Source: Gryganskiella cystojenkinii (Eukaryota > Mortierellomycota > Mortierellomycetes > Mortierellales > Mortierellaceae). Taken from it: a DNA stretch of 64,000 nucleotides. This document shows, piece after piece, positions 35,993 to 49,711 of the stretch (the stretch's first letter is position 1; every line of letters starts with the position of its first letter). The position numbers and the translations under genes were made by a program. The stretch lies in the NCBI GenBank assembly GCA_015852425.1, contig JAAAIG010000041.1, positions 25,876-89,875 on the forward strand, read 5' to 3'. Below the pieces are notes generated by a model. It did no database searches and was not told the DNA's origin. It saw only the letters and a list, made by a program, of their open reading frames with translations.

Positions 35993-38098
35993 ATGAGACT
36001 CATCTCGATCGCATCCGCTTTCGCTCTCCTCGGAGCTGCAGGGTCACTTGTCTCTGCAGCAAACCCAGGACCGACCTTCGGTCACTCCGCCATCTTGATC
36101 GACAACACAGTCTTTATCCAGGGAGGCATTACACCTGGCAACACGCCCTCGAAAGCAGCCTTTTCACTCTTGCTGGACAGCAACAAATCACTCACGAACG
36201 CGAACTTACTCGATATCACAGACCTGAGCAGTTTTACCGCTCGAGATTTCCATGGCTCGGTCGACACTCTTGGAGGACTGATGGTCAACTGCGGTACTCT
36301 CGATGGCGTTGGGACGGTTCTAACCTGTGATGCTTTCAACGTGGCGAGGTACAACAGCTCGGTCTTGACCGGTATCCCGGACACGGTTCAGGGTAGAGGT
36401 GGTATGGCCGTCACGGTCTCGGACCAGAGAGCTTACTTTTTGGGAGGATCAAACAGTAATTTTACAGATGCCTCGAAGGGCTTCTCGACTGCAATGGATA
36501 TCTTGATGGTGACTACAAGTCTGAACTGGCGCAAGGGTACCGACATGCCCACGGCGACTCGATTCCATACCGCAACCTGGGTTGATGGCACAAACGTTGG
36601 TGGGCTGGTGGTCTTGGGAGGTCAAATCCTGGGCGGAGCTGCTGTGAGCATGAACAATGCAGCTCTCTTTATCAAGTCGGTCTGGTCCACAAGGTCTGTT
36701 TCTTTCGTCACTCTTTTTTCATTGTTTTTTTTCTGTTTTTTTGCTCTCCTGCTCTCGGGTTTTCTTTTCACGCTACTTTTTTTTCCAGGAATTTTTAATG
36801 ACCTTGATCAAACACAAAACAACAAAACCCCGGGCCAATTTGGATAAACCCTTTCGCTCTCTCTCTCTCTCTCGCCCTCTTTCTAACCGCGTAATTCTCT
36901 TTCGAAAAAAAACCTCCCATAACACTAGAGCGATTGTAGGGGACGCAATCCCAGCAAGATATGGACATTCTGCGGTCTTAAACGCGAAGGGGACCATCTT
37001 TGTCTATGGAGGCAGAACCAACGCGACCGGACCAGCCCTGAACGATCTGTTCATGCTCGACACCACCGCTGCGACCTGGGCGTGGAAGAAATTGGTCGTC
37101 CCGACTGCAGAGCCTCGTGCCTTCCATGCCTCGGTCTTATTACCGGACGGAAACACAATCTTGCACACCTTTGGAATGAGTGGCGCTGGTCCCGAGACGG
37201 CCGTGAACACGTTCTCGAGTTATCAAATTGACAAGAATGCCTGGATTGCGGCTGCGGCTCCACCCCCAGCAACGGTCGCGACCACTTCTCCTAATAAGTT
37301 GCCAGGTAGGCACAATTACGGAAGAAATATATGTATTTTTATGGGGGGAAGGGGAAGCTTGTGCACACGTCCGAGCACTCTTTGAGTTTAACGCGATATT
37401 GTCCCACATGAAATATTTTAGACACAAATAACAGGCCCGGAGATCCTAACTTCAAACACCCAGGTGTGGAAAATGGTGATGACAAGAAGAAGGCTCCGAT
37501 TGGAATGATTGTCGGTATCGCCGTTGGTGGTATCGTCGTTTTGGTCGCCGCCGGCCTTTTGTTCCAACGTCAACGGAAGCGTCGTGCCGCCGGAGGCGCT
37601 AAACGAACAAAATCTGCTGCTGCTGGATTGGCTGGAGAGGATGGCAAAGGTAACACTGGAAGCAAATTGGGTCGGTCCTTCACGATTCGTAAGCCCGACG
37701 AAGCATACTTGGTTGTGGGCGATAATGATCCGAATGAGCCCTATTATGGTGACCTCGACAACCAGAAGTCTTTACCGCTGAACTATCACCAGGAACAGGT
37801 TCATCAGCAAAAGCAACAGCAAAAACAATCACAGTCTTATCAAGAGTACGAGTTGAACGATACGAGACGATTCCAGAACTCGCCTGACATTGCCGAGACC
37901 CAGCGGATGGTCGAAGAGGAACAACGCAAGATGATGAAGAGTTATCAACAAATGTCGGCAGAATTCTCCGGGAGCCAGAATCCGATCCTGAACGAGAGTC
38001 GGAGCAGCCCTAGAACAAGGCAATCTTCGCCTTACCAACAGCAGCAACAAGGAGGCTATGGTGGCCACAAGGACGAATACAACGATCATCGTTTCTGA
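35993..38098 (+). CDS. Secreted/single-pass membrane Kelch-repeat protein
   Basis: Three exons (35993-36693, 36929-37305, 37464-38098) give about 570 residues. A signal peptide (MRLISIASAFALLGAAGSLVSA) leads to a Kelch beta-propeller with repeats such as FGHSAILIDNTVFIQGG, RGGMAVTVSDQRAYFLGG, RFHTATWVDG and RYGHSAVLNAKGTIFVYGG. NxS/T glycosylation sites occur in the propeller. A membrane segment (IGMIVGIAVGGIVVLVAAGLLF) follows near residue 375, then basic RQRKRR, so the C-terminal 180-residue Gln/Ser-rich tail should be cytosolic. Such proteins are common at the surface of early-diverging fungi; the ligand is unknown. The two introns lie at repeat boundaries. Confidence 0.88.
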
Positions 38099-38408
38099 GA
38101 GAGGGGGAGAGGGCAAAGGAAGTAATAACAATACTATCAGCTTTTTATGTATAAAAAACGGTCATCAAAAGAGACTATGTAACTGTGTCTGAAAAAAGAA
38201 AAAGAAAGTGTACCGTTTTTTTTAAATTGTTTTATTTTTTTGGGTCTGTCTGCGAGAGGAATGATTGGAGTTCTCGAGTAGTCCTTTCCTTTTAACCTGC
38301 ATTCGTTATTACATCTCATGACTGATGTCGTTTAACTTGTTCGTCATGTCATTTCTTCTCTGTAATCTCTCCGACTTGAATTCGCCGTTGCGACGTTGAC
38401 GATTTTTT
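38099..38408. other. Convergent 3' spacer
   Basis: This 310 bp AT-rich spacer separates the convergent Kelch and NDR-kinase stop codons. It presumably holds both 3' UTRs. I see no gene. Confidence 0.5.
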
Positions 38409-41570
<3,162 letters not shown>

Positions 41571-42325
41571 ATAAAGACGCTACGGTAGCGATGGGAACAA
41601 GAAAAGATAACGCGAGTGGTACAGAAGGAGGGAAAAGGAGAAAAAGAGAGAGAGGAGAGAAAGAGAGAAGGAGAAAAGAAAAAAGAAAAGTGATGAAATG
41701 AGAATGGGGTGGGGGCAGATGGAAATAATAAAAAAGTGGAGAAAGAGAGAAATGACAGACGACTGGGACTGGACTGGTGTCTGGGCGAGTTTTTTGCTTT
41801 TTGTTTTTTCAAGGGGTGAAGCGAATCTCTTCCCCTTTCTGGCCGTGCAAAAGAAAAATGAGAATTGAGAAATGAAATATCCAGCTCTGCAGAGTTGGAC
41901 ACAGAGAGACTCGACAGGTCTTAATATAAAAGCAACGACAAGACAGAGTGAGAGAGTGAACCATGGAAAGAGTCTGAAAGGAGGGAATCACTAGGAAAAA
42001 CAGTAACTGTCTTTTTCCTTTTTTTCAATTTATCCTTCATCGACGCGTTTTCATTATGCGATTATGCGCCTAATTCCGACTCGAGACATCATCTTCAAGA
42101 AGCGACAGCACAGCATTTGTCCTAAAGAATGAAAGAATGCATGAACAACCAAGCCACTTTGAGCTGCTCTCTCTCTCTCAAGGACTCTTCGCCCTCGTTA
42201 TTTTATTTTTTTCTCGGTGCCTCACTATCCCAGTCCTTGATGTAGACCATCCTTCGTCTTATTTTTCATCTCTTTACTACTGCGTCCCCCTGTTTCTCAA
42301 AAGTATACCTCATTCACATTCTAAC
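41571..42325. other. Divergent intergenic region between the kinase and BSD-domain genes
   Basis: These 755 bp are strongly purine-rich on the plus strand up to about 41760, which is the CT-rich leader of the kinase on the minus strand. An upstream exon of the kinase may lie here, but I cannot identify it. The right end is the BSD-gene leader. Confidence 0.4.
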
Positions 42326-43882
42326 ATGGACCCATCCTCTTCCGCCTCGCCCACACCTCTGCCAGGGTCGCCCACCACCAGCAGCAACAACAATACTGAT
42401 ACCTCAGCAGGAAACGAGTCTACCGTCACCTCTGCAACGACCACCACTCCTGCTACAGTTCCTGATGTTGCTGCGCCTCAGTCCTTCGCGGCCGCTATGG
42501 GCTTTAACCCACCAAAGATCAACACCTCGGCGTTCTTTTCGTCTATGCAGGGCAAGATCCAATCCACGCTCGCCAACACCAAATCCCCAACTTTGAACCT
42601 GCAACCACCCCAGATCAACAAGGTCGATTTGAACAAGATCCAGGCCGGGACTGAGCAATTCGCCAACACTACAAAGGACTGGGGCGTCTCTGCTTTCAAG
42701 TCTCTGAGCAGCGCTGCACAAAAAGTTAGTGCTAATGTCACCCAGGGTCTTCAGAAGGAACACGAAGAGTTCTTGAAGCAAAAGAAGCTGGATACTGTCA
42801 CGCCTCATCAAGGCACAGGTAAAAGACCTACTACAGAGATGCTTCAACAAAAACAGGCGCACAAAGGAAGAGTTTCTAATTTGCCCTGCTGCCAATTTTT
42901 TGCTATCATCGACATCTGCTAGAGGCCGTCCCGGCATGGGCAGGATTACCGGATGAGGACCAGTTCAAGGCGCGGATTCTCAGTTTGTCCAAGGTATGGA
43001 AACCCGGAGTGACATTTTCTGAGCTCAAGTCAAAGAAAGAACAAGAGAAAAAAGAGTCAATTTGCCACCAATTTCACGCTAGTTTCCTTTTTTTTTTTGT
43101 TCACAGGACAAACGCAACTTTTTGCTCCCTCCCCCTCCAGGAACAGACTTTACTTTTGACATGAAGGTTTATTCGTCAACAGCCATGGCGACTTTGAAGG
43201 AGGATCCGAATCTGGACAAGATGCGATTCTATCTTGTTCCCAAGGAGGTCGAGGAACTGGTCTTTTGGCGCAACTACTTTTACAGAGTTTCGCTGTTAAA
43301 GCAGCTCGCACTGGCTTCTTCTTCTTCAGGAGGCGCAGGTGCCATCGACGGTTTAGTTTCAGAGGCAGCCTCGACAGCGGAAATCGGCGGCGGCGAGAAT
43401 AACACTGGATCGGAGAACAGTCGACATGCCAGAACTCTGTCGGTCAATTCTGCTCTCGGATACAACATCTACTTTGGTAAAGATGATGTCGAGGGACCCC
43501 CTACCCGTTCGCGTCCTACCTCGTCCATCAAGGATTTGAACGTTCCCTCGGCGTCCTCGAAGGAGAAGGCGACGGCTACAAAGACCGAAGCCAAGAAGTC
43601 TGAGGTGTTATTCGAGGCCGAGATGCCAGATAATGAGGAGGATCCAGGTATAGGAACATATATACTCTCAATTTCGACCAACTGAGGCCAATGTAGTCCC
43701 ACACGACTTGGAGACTGACTCCTCTTACGATGTTTTGTTTTTGTTTCCTTATTTTAGATGCTTGGTTGGAGAAACAACTGGCCTCAGGAGTGTCGATCGG
43801 TGATGACGATGGGGATGTTGATGTCGCGGATTGGGAAAAGGAACTTCAAAACGAACTCAAGGACTATGTCGAGGGAGCTTAG
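42326..43882 (+). CDS. BSD-domain protein
   Basis: Four exons (42326-42818, 42923-42993, 43107-43647, 43758-43882) give about 409 residues. The first 50 are Ser/Thr-rich and disordered. A Lys/Ala-rich amphipathic helical stretch ([20 protein letters not shown]) follows. The BSD domain lies near residues 203-252 ([40 protein letters not shown]), with the conserved Phe-Trp pair. The C-terminus is acidic ([21 protein letters not shown]). The layout matches the BSDC1/SYAP1/DOS2 group rather than TFIIH p62. Members have been linked to trafficking and signalling, but no single function is established. It is convergent with the alkylglycerol monooxygenase gene. Confidence 0.87.
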
Positions 43883-44090
43883 GAGGCAGTATTGATCATG
43901 AAAACATCCACAACAGCATCGTGGCACTACCGAAATATATCCGACCCTTGATCAACCAGGGCTAGAAAACAGAATAAAACCCCAATCCGAGACGTAGTCT
44001 TTCACGATAATTTACTCCGCAATACACTTATTATTGACCCCATCTATCCTAAGAAAATATTTAACCGGTGTATTTATTTGTTTTTTTTTC

Positions 44091-45988
44091 TTAATTTTCT
44101 TTCTTTTGCTTTACTTCCTCAGTCTCGGCCTTGATGGCAACGCTCGCCCAGTTGGATCCGAGCTTGTAAATGTTCCAGCCGAGGAACAAGCTACTGACAA
44201 AGAACGTATCCGCGACCATCAAGGTTCCACGACGCTCCCAATAAGTCTGGTCATAGTAACCCGAGCGAGCGACAAACTCAGCCAAGAAAAAGATGGCCAA
44301 CGTTCTCGTCAACTCGACCTTCAATCCAAACGTCTTGACATCCATGATTTTGGCCAGCGAGATCAAAGAGACCAAGAAGATGACGCAGATCGCCCGGGTT
44401 TGCCACATGGGTAGGATCTTGTAGCCTTCGGCGAGGAGGGCACTGCCGACGATGGTCACGAGCGTAAAATGGAACGCAACATAGTAGTTAAACTTTGAGG
44501 GCAAAATCGGATCGTACTTTTTGGGAGGGTTCTTCAGATCGACATCAGGGATCTCGGAAAGTAGACCCGTGCGAGGGACACCAGGGTGCCAACCGGGACC
44601 ATAGAATAAGACCTTGAACTTATCACCGGCACCGGGGGTAGCCCAGAACGTACGCCAGATATGAAGGAAATGTCCGAACTGAATTTGGACTGGATCAAAG
44701 GTATTGATTGGGTGGGTCAGACCATAAGCCACAGGCTCTTCGTCTTCTTTACGGGCCACAACCTCGGGGTAGACGCGTTCGGCCGCATAGGTGCCAAACA
44801 TGATATCCCAGATGATGAGCGTTCCTCCGTAGTTTTTATCGATGCAGTAAGGGTTGCGGCCGTGGTGGAGACGATGGCTGCTGGGGGTGTTGATGATGTA
44901 CTCAAGCCAGCCGAGATACGGCACGATTTCTAGTAAACCCATTCAAAAGAAAGCAGGAAGACAAGGTTAGCCTTTCGAAGGGGTGGACACACATCGCACA
45001 ATTTGATCCGGCTCGCATACCGGTATGGATCCAGAACTGGAAGAGCAAGTTCAACTGCGTGTGGACCGCAAACTGGGCGGGCGAGAAAACAAGGGCTAGA
45101 GGCAAGTTGAACATGAATGACGCATAAGTCTGAACCAGAGACTGTCTTAAGGCTGTACTAGCATTATACATCTCACTATTGATAGTTCATTGCGAAGATC
45201 AGTTTGTATTTCCAGCGAGGGCGATCAAAAACAACATATCGTGCTTATTCTTTGGTAAAGAAGGAACACCAACCTGCTGTGGTGGACAGAGTGGCCAGCC
45301 CACATAATGTTGACCTCGTGTGCGGCTCTGTGGAACTAGAGAAAAAGAAGAGAGATTGGCCATACCATGGTCAGAGATGGGATGTCGCTGCCTTGTCGCA
45401 TATCAAAGCAGGCTAATTTTTTTATCTACTTACCCAGTAGTATGTAAAATCTAGTACGTTGAACAAGGGAAAAAATATCAAAAGTTTAACATTCTCGGAA
45501 ATTGAAAAAACGTGGACACAAAGAACCATCGGTGCGCGAGGTACTGATCTTCAAGCACGAAAAAAATATATATATATATATGAAGACTAACCAACACCGA
45601 TGAAGCAACCGATCCAGGTAGAAAGCTTGAAGGTGTCGAACGCAATCGCCTCAATTCGATAATGGTCCCAGATATAGTTGTAAGTGACCATTTGCAGACT
45701 TCCCAAGAAGAACCTAGACATTTGTTGGAGCGAACCGGCGCCGAGGGACCCGATCATGTCGTTCATCCGGTATTTTCCCTGGCTCCATTGACCGTCATGA
45801 CTCTTCAGTCCTCGTCCCTTGTCCTTGAAGATATAATAGAGTAACTCGGCAGCGATAAAAACCATGAACCAAGGGGTCGCATCCGCGACATAGGGTGGGA
45901 CCTCCTCTTGGGTCGCAAACGTCGAGGCCTTGGGCGAGACCAAGTAAAACATTCGGCCGAGGGATTCGGCCACTTTAATGACGGTCAT
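44091..45988 (-). CDS. Alkylglycerol monooxygenase (fatty-acid hydroxylase superfamily)
   Basis: Five exons on the minus strand (45988-45592, 45450-45434, 45335-45274, 45175-45021, 44929-44091) give about 489 residues. The eight-histidine di-iron signature is complete: HRAAHE, GHSVHHSSE, the His of FQFWIHTG, and SSHRLHHGRNPYCIDKNYGG. This combination, with WDIMFGTY, matches AGMO/TMEM195 rather than sterol desaturases. AGMO cleaves the ether bond of alkylglycerols and needs tetrahydrobiopterin. Several hydrophobic membrane segments flank the core, consistent with ER residence. Exon 2 is only 17 bp, encoding FTYYW. The C-terminus ends in a Lys-rich KQKKEN, a possible ER-retrieval signal. Confidence 0.92.
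45566..45581. repeat. (AT)8 microsatellite in an intron
   Basis: An uninterrupted AT run lies in the first intron of the alkylglycerol monooxygenase gene, 10 bp from its donor site. Confidence 0.9.
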
Positions 45989-47044
45989 TGGTTTGCTTAG
46001 TCCTGCAATTGATGTCTAACAAAGAAATGAGTGGGATGGACAGGAATGAGAAGGAAGAAAGACAGCAGGGAATGAAGATTGTGGGAATTGTTAGTTTGTC
46101 GGATTGTGGAGAACACGGCTCTCTTATAGTGTAAGGTTCAGGGCACCAGCACGGATGTTTGTTCGGCCAAATGTTTGTCATTCGAATTGCCAAATCGAGC
46201 AGAAGCTCTGCAAATGTTCACAATCGAATTTTGTCTTTGACTTCTCGCGACAGCTCGTCTATCCTTTCCTCACACCACTTTTTTTTTTGCGAGCTTTCAT
46301 GTCGTGGAGGCTCGTCTCCAAGTCCCTGTGACAGTTTTTTCTGCGAGCTTTATATTTTATTATTTGCTTTGCCTTTAGCCGAACGAGCGCAGTGGGACTC
46401 TCCACATGCCACTCTCGGATCTCCTGAGCCGAACCTATTTGTAATACCATTACATCAACCATTACAATAATAATGAAGCGGAAAGGTATCACTTGGACAG
46501 ATGCCCTAGCAAGCAAAATAGTAAGAGAGAGCTTTAAAAGCATAAAACAGGAGATTCGTCCCCTGCGCGTCACCTATTGCTACACGACTTCGTCTCCTGT
46601 GTTGATAACAGTTCGCCGAGAAGTGTCCGAGGGCTCTAGTTTCGGAGGCGGTGGTCGGCGATTGACTGTCATTCCTCTAATACCAGTACTCTCGTGGATC
46701 TGATGATTTGATAGACTTCATCGGGTTTCAAATAAACCCACAGCCACTCTCTTTCCTCTCTTAACCGTCCAGTTCCTGAGCAAACGCGAATTCCGAAATT
46801 CTCTTCAGGTAGATGAAGTTGAAAAAGATGTTGCGGGAGCTGTTCCAGAGGAGAATGACAACTTGAGCTTTTGTAGATCACGGAATTTTACACTCTACAT
46901 TAATTTTACACTTTCCATTAACCTGAATTTCTACAAAAATATTTTTTGCCTCAGTTCTGAGTCTTTCCAGCACATTGTTGTATTTTTACATAGGCTTCAC
47001 TGCGAGACTATATTAAACTTCGAAAAGTGAAGTTATGGAACAAT
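45989..47044. other. Gene-free interval with a short direct repeat
   Basis: About 1.06 kb lies upstream of the monooxygenase and downstream of the LRR gene. Short open frames, such as one at 46473-46703, have no recognisable domain. Near 46885-46922 an 18-base unit beginning TTTTACACT and ending CATTAA is repeated in tandem with two mismatches. The interval is AT-richer than its neighbours toward the right end. It may contain decayed sequence, but I cannot identify it. Confidence 0.4.
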
Positions 47045-48274
47045 TTACTGAAAAATTGTCAGGGTTAGGTTTGTCTTGGGTGCCTCTGCCAGTGCCTGAG
47101 CTCCGTTAGATTCGATCTTGTTAGTCCTCAGGTCCAAAGTGGACAGAGTTGAGTTGGTCTTGAGTGCTTCCGACAAAGCCTGAGCTCCAATTGATCCCAT
47201 TGAGTTGCCGCGCAAGCTCAAAGAGGTTAGGGTCCTGTTGCTCTGGAGTGCGTCCGAAATTGCTTGAGCTCCACCTTGTCGAATCGAGTTGTAATCCAGG
47301 CGCAAAGTGGTCAGAGTCGAATTGGTTTTGAGTGCTTCAGACAGCGCCTGAGCTCCATGGTCTCCGATCGAGTTGCCCCACAAGTTCAAGACGGACAGAG
47401 TCAAGTTGGTCTTCAGTGCATCTGACAGCGCCTGAGCTCCTTTTACTCCGATCGAGTTCTTTTCCAGCTTTAAATTTGTTAAAGTCGAATTGGTCTTCAG
47501 TGCCTTAGACAATGCCTGAACTCCATTGTCTCCGATGAAGTTCTTCGTCAAATCCAAGGTGGTCAGAGTCCGGTTGGTCTCGAGTGCCTTAGACAGTGCC
47601 TGAACTCCGACTTCTCCGATCGAGTTGTAATCCACGCGCAAGGTGGTCAGAGTCGAATTGATCTTGAGCGCTTCAGACAGTGCGTGAGCTCCATTGCTTC
47701 TGATCGAGCTGTACTGTAATACCAAAGTGGTCAGAGTCGAGTTGGTCTTGAGTGCTTCCGACAGTGCCTGAGCCCCGTTGTCGTGGACCGAGGTCTCACA
47801 CAAGCTCAAGGTGGACAGAGTTGAATTGGTCTTGAGTGCCTCTGACAGCGCCTGAACTCCATTGTCTCCCATCCAGATAAGATCCAAGGATAAAGTGGTC
47901 AGAGACTTATTGGTCTTGAGTGCCTCAGCCAGCGCCAGAGTTCCATTTTCTCCGATAAAGTTGGATCCCACGTGCAAAGTGGTCAGAACTAAGGTAGCCA
48001 TGACGCTAGAAACCAGCTCGTCTCGTTCTTCTGATGATAGTTTTGGATTGAGAATTTTATGCAACTCGAGGTGTCGTATAAGGTGCTTGTTTTTTTCGAT
48101 AGAATCCATGCTGGGGCCATGTTTCGACAGGTTGACAGAGTTGTAGAGTGGCGGCGTAAATGAGTCGTTCCAATCCTGACTCACACGCGCACAGGATGCG
48201 AGGTCTTTGTAGCTAAGGCTACTGGCAATTCTTGAGCGAATTTCATGCAGGTCGAGGGCATGTGTCTGGAGCAT
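47045..48274 (-). CDS. F-box-like protein with NLR-type leucine-rich repeats
   Basis: This single exon encodes 409 residues when started at the ATG at 48274. An upstream in-frame ATG at 48460 would add a hydrophobic stretch that looks like translated leader. An F-box-like motif (LHEIRSRIASSLSYKDLASC, then WNDSFTPPLYNSVNL) opens the protein. From residue 110 a ribonuclease-inhibitor-type LRR array follows: ten complete 28-residue units and a truncated eleventh. The units have the consensus NGAQALSEALKTNSTLTTL followed by a variable LxLxxNSIGD strand-loop. The gene could recruit variable targets to an SCF ligase, but the partner is unknown. The final unit ends early (LTLTIFQ) and carries an Ala-to-Pro change in the helix (AEAPKTN). 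Confidence 0.85.
   Translation of the reverse strand: MLQTHALDLHEIRSRIASSLSYKDLASCARVSQDWNDSFTPPLYNSVNLSKHGPSMDSIEKNKHLIRHLELHKILNPKLSSEERDELVSSVMATLVLTTLHVGSNFIGENGTLALAEALKTNKSLTTLSLDLIWMGDNGVQALSEALKTNSTLSTLSLCETSVHDNGAQALSEALKTNSTLTTLVLQYSSIRSNGAHALSEALKINSTLTTLRVDYNSIGEVGVQALSKALETNRTLTTLDLTKNFIGDNGVQALSKALKTNSTLTNLKLEKNSIGVKGAQALSDALKTNLTLSVLNLWGNSIGDHGAQALSEALKTNSTLTTLRLDYNSIRQGGAQAISDALQSNRTLTSLSLRGNSMGSIGAQALSEALKTNSTLSTLDLRTNKIESNGAQALAEAPKTNLTLTIFQ
47048..47947 (-). repeat. Tandem 84-bp LRR-coding repeat array
   Basis: Ten full 84-bp units and a 60-bp partial unit lie head to tail with no indels in the coding frame. The helix half of each unit is nearly constant (ALSEALKTNSTLTTL). 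The strand and turn half varies at the exposed positions. This pattern fits repeated duplication or unequal crossing-over with diversification of the binding surface. Confidence 0.9.
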
Positions 48275-49711
48275 TATTGTCGAAAAAGATGAAGAATGTG
48301 GCAGGGGTGACAAGGGGGCGATGACAAGGACAGTGATGATGACAGTGATGATGTTGGGATCACAAGAAGATCTAATAACAATGAGGAATGAAGACAGCAA
48401 GGAGGCTAGGAGTAAGGAACGCAATGAAGAGGATAAGAAAGTTGACAGCGATGTTGTCACAAATAGTCAATGAACTCGACCAGAGCATAACAAAACGGTC
48501 ACAAAGTACGATACCACTTTTTTTCAAGACAAACAGGCACCGTGGTTTACAGCTGACAACGCAGGCGTAATGATGTGAATGAAGTTGATGTGAAAAGGAG
48601 GGTGTTACTGACGAGAAAGGAGTAAGAGTAGAAGCAAGAATGGAGATTGCAGAGAGTGTGGGTAATGAGAAAGAGTAGCTGTCTGGCTCTGCTCTCAAAC
48701 TACACTACAACTACAATACGTTTCGTGTTTGTGACAGCCTCAAAAACACATAGTCAAAAATTGGTGGCAAGGAAGAGCGCCTATTTTATTCTCCTATGAA
48801 AAAAAAACTATGCGAACAACCACAGCCCTTGCCACAAAGATTGTGGACTCAAGGTGGTACAAGTCCAAGTTAGGTCCTGGCCCATACTGTACGTTGTGAG
48901 AACTTCGTCTGAAGGCGGTCTCCCATGAATCCTCGTTGCGCTTCCGTCTTGCCTCATCTTCTTCCCGTCCCCTTCGCCTTAATGACTGGTCTGACGGGTC
49001 ACAGCCAATCTCCAGGAAAGCGCGACACTCTACGCTTAGGATTCTAATCCTTTGTCAACCGCTGCTGTGCTCCTCATTTGGGCCGGATCTTGCCTTCACC
49101 CTTGGAGGATGGACGCTATTGTTTTGTCCCACGTTCTTTTCCAGGCTTTCCGTGAGAAAGACTGTTTGTGCTTCATTAATGTGTCACGAACTGGAGAGCC
49201 ATTTTCTTCTCGTGGGAACCGCGCGCTGTGTTCTTGTGAAAGTCGCGCAAAGCGAAATAAAAAGACCTTCCCAGAATAGCAATCATCTGAACAAGCATAA
49301 CACCGGGCTTGCCAATCCTGTTTAGACCCCCATCCGCATTCCCCCATCCGCTTTTTCTCGCTCATTCTTTCATTCTTTCTCTCTCTCTCTTCATCTTTCT
49401 CTCTCTCTTTCTCTTTCTCTCTCTCTTTGCTTTCATTTTTCACCTCCACCCCCCTTATTATTGTTCATTCCACCCAAGAAACCACCGACATCATATCCCA
49501 CCCCACCCCATGCTGACAGCATAAAAAAAATAAAGTCCGCGAGAGACACATCACGCACACGCCACGTTGGGCCTTCAATTACACCCTTGTTGTCCCTCGT
49601 CAAGAAGCGTTTCTGCCAATCTACCATCCTTCCACATCTTTTTCTTCGTCTTTTTCTTCCTCTTCTCCCTCTTCTCCCTCTTCTCCCTCCATCACTACGG
49701 ACAATCTCTCA
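48275..49711. other. Intergenic region upstream of the LRR and HMG-CoA reductase genes
   Basis: About 1.4 kb separates two divergent genes. The right end (about 49360-49700) is a long CT-rich tract with CTCTCT runs that forms the reductase leader. The left end is the LRR leader. Short open frames between 48900 and 49300 carry no recognisable domain. Confidence 0.5.

Noticed and set aside
46473..46703. A short open frame starting MKRKGITWTDAL in the spacer between the monooxygenase and LRR genes.
   Set aside because: It has only 76 codons and no recognisable family. I could not link it to neighbouring exons with convincing splice sites.
48275..48460. A longer LRR protein starting at the ATG at 48460, with a hydrophobic N-terminus that could be a signal peptide.
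   Set aside because: The stretch is irregular and Ser/Leu/Ile-rich, while the F-box-like motif begins right after the ATG at 48274. The extension is more likely translated 5' leader, although it cannot be excluded.
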